From contig CAZTMX010000160.1 of assembly GCA_964614855.1 (NCBI GenBank), positions 1-6,566 of the forward strand: DNA of 6,566 bases. The letters run 5' to 3'. Numbering within the stretch: the first letter of the stretch is position 1; each line of letters begins with the position of its first letter. Positions 5,565 to 6,566 of this stretch are shown here, in pieces. The position numbers and the translations under genes are program-made. Under the pieces are notes generated by a model that ran no database searches, was not told the origin of the DNA, and worked only from the letters and a program-made list of their open reading frames with translations. Origin of the DNA: CAWJHE01 sp964614855. GTDB taxonomy: Bacteria; Chloroflexota; Anaerolineae; Anaerolineales; UBA4823.

Positions 5565-6482
5565 ATGAAAAAGCAAATCTTCTTGCTCCCCTTGCTAATT
5601 TCCCTGATCATTTCCAGTTGCGGCCCTGCTCCTGCCGGCGAGCTTGAGACAAACCCACAACCGGTAGCAAATATCGAGAACAAGGGCTCGGATACCATCG
5701 TGAACCTGGCGTTAGCCTGGGCGGAGGAGTACCAAAAATCCAACCCGCAGGTATCCATTTCGGTAACGGGCGGAGGCTCTGGTGCAGGCATCGCATCTTT
5801 GATAAACACAACTGCCGACCTGGCAAATGCTTCCCGCAAGATCAAATCCGAAGAGATCGCTAATGCCGAAGCAAATGGGATCAAACCGGTTGAGTTTATC
5901 ATCGCCCGCGATGCCATCGCAGTGATCGTCAACCCGCAAAACCCGATTGAAAAACTTACCTTACAGCAAATCTCGGATATTTACAGCGGCAAAATTAATA
6001 ACTGGTCCGTGCTTGGCGGCGAGGATCGCCCCATCGTCCGCCTCTCGCGTGAAACAAACTCGGGTACCCATGTCTATTTTCTGGAAGAGGTCTTACGCTT
6101 AGGTGATTCCGAGAACAAGACCTTGTTTTCTACCGACACCTTGCTGCTGCCGTCTTCGGAAGGCATCGGGGCTGAAATTCGAGAAAACCCCAACGCAATT
6201 GGTTATGATGGATTAGGGTATGTCACCGATGATATGAAGGTGGTTGCTGTGGCTGCTGCTGAAGGCCAACCCTACATCAAACCCGCAATCGAGACCGTAA
6301 ACGACGATACTTATCCAATTGCAAGAGATCTGTACATTTATACGGCAGGTGAGCCAGCAGGTGCTGTAAAAGAATACCTGGATTGGATACTATCTGTTGA
6401 TGCGCAGAAGATCGTGCAATCGCTGGGATTTGTACCGATTTTGTCTCCTGAAGCTTTACTTGCAACTTCAGGGGAGGACTAA
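5565..6482 (+). CDS. pstS: Phosphate-binding lipoprotein PstS of the Pst ABC transporter
   Basis: PstS captures inorganic phosphate outside the cytoplasmic membrane and hands it to PstC/PstA. The 305-residue product begins with a short lipoprotein signal: MKK, a hydrophobic run (about 5-16), and an ISSC lipobox with the lipidated cysteine at 19. A Pro/Glu-rich linker leads to the solute-binding domain. Phosphate-contact regions of the family are visible: GSDT (41-44), GGGSGAGI (69-76), ARDAIAV (114-120) and RETNSGTHVYF (162-172). IYSGKINNW (139-147) and the closing SLGFVPI (286-292) are also typical. Only one compact binding domain is present and there is no fusion. The start is fixed by the signal peptide. 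It stands first in a pstS-pstC order with 5 nt between stop and pstC start, divergent from pstB across 97 nt. Confidence 0.95.
   Translation: MKKQIFLLPLLISLIISSCGPAPAGELETNPQPVANIENKGSDTIVNLALAWAEEYQKSNPQVSISVTGGGSGAGIASLINTTADLANASRKIKSEEIANAEANGIKPVEFIIARDAIAVIVNPQNPIEKLTLQQISDIYSGKINNWSVLGGEDRPIVRLSRETNSGTHVYFLEEVLRLGDSENKTLFSTDTLLLPSSEGIGAEIRENPNAIGYDGLGYVTDDMKVVAVAAAEGQPYIKPAIETVNDDTYPIARDLYIYTAGEPAGAVKEYLDWILSVDAQKIVQSLGFVPILSPEALLATSGED
6470..6478 (+). promoter_or_regulatory. Strong ribosome binding site for pstC inside the end of pstS
   Basis: AGGGGAGGA overlaps the last codons of pstS. Its GGAGG core (6473-6477) is 10 nt from the pstC ATG at 6488 and 5 nt from another ATG at 6483 that opens only a two-codon frame (ATG TTA TGA). 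Confidence 0.65.
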
Positions 6483-6487
6483 ATGTT

Positions 6488-6566
6488 ATGAACAAAACAG
6501 CATCGACGCCCGGTTTATGGAAAGAAGCCATCATCACCCCTTTAGTCCGCGCATCGGGATATTCAG
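6488..6566 (+). CDS. pstC: Start of probable phosphate ABC transporter permease PstC (cut by window edge)
   Basis: Twenty-six codons are visible, from the ATG at 6488 to the window end. The product starts with a short polar, cytoplasmic-looking segment containing LWKEAIITPLVRASGYS, the kind of N-terminus that precedes the first membrane helix in Pst permeases; no membrane segment is reached. The identity rests mainly on position: it lies 5 nt after pstS, has a strong ribosome site, and pstC normally follows pstS. PstA or another short protein cannot be excluded from this fragment alone. Confidence 0.7.
   Translation, partial: MNKTASTPGLWKEAIITPLVRASGYS

Noticed and set aside
1..6566. Search for transposases, inverted-repeat ends, CRISPR repeats, tRNA or rRNA segments, toxin-antitoxin pairs and phage genes
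   Set aside because: None seen; nearly every base is accounted for by housekeeping genes and short intergenic control regions.

Overview
The window looks like an ordinary stretch of bacterial chromosome with six protein genes and the first codons of a seventh. No mobile element, CRISPR array, RNA gene or long repeat is visible, and I see no clear sign of an undescribed system. Base composition is moderately GC-rich. The style of the proteins (a four-Cys NAD+-dependent DNA ligase, a short PstS lipoprotein, a CPDC redoxin) and my general memory of similar proteins suggest a Chloroflexota/Anaerolineae-type bacterium. That placement is an inference; no taxonomic marker here proves it.

Left half, minus strand. 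Read in the direction of transcription, the order is ligA (start at 4234, stop at 2171), a 117-nt gap with its own strong promoter, a PLP-dependent alpha-oxoamine synthase (start best placed at 2053, stop at 848), then after only 10 nt a RlmI-type 23S rRNA methyltransferase that runs off the left edge (837 to 1, 279 codons seen). The synthase and the methyltransferase are probably one transcript. The synthase promoter is TTGACA, 17 nt, TAAACT, with a near-palindrome lying in its spacer.

Middle. ligA and a small plus-strand glutaredoxin-like gene (4398-4661) diverge from a 163-nt region. It carries a TATAAT box on each strand, and the two predicted -35 regions overlap. The redoxin gene converges on pstB across 38 nt with no convincing terminator.

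Right half. This is a phosphate-uptake (Pst) locus with a split arrangement: pstB (ATPase, minus strand, 5467-4700) is divergent from pstS (phosphate-binding lipoprotein, plus strand, 5565-6482), and pstS is followed by the start of pstC (6488 to the window end). Both pstB and pstS have a -10-like hexamer only 6-8 nt upstream of the ATG and no Shine-Dalgarno sequence, so both may be translated from leaderless or nearly leaderless mRNAs. By contrast pstC, ligA, the redoxin gene and the synthase gene all have clear ribosome binding sites. PstS would capture phosphate outside the membrane, PstC (with PstA, presumably beyond the window) would form the channel, and PstB would supply ATP hydrolysis.
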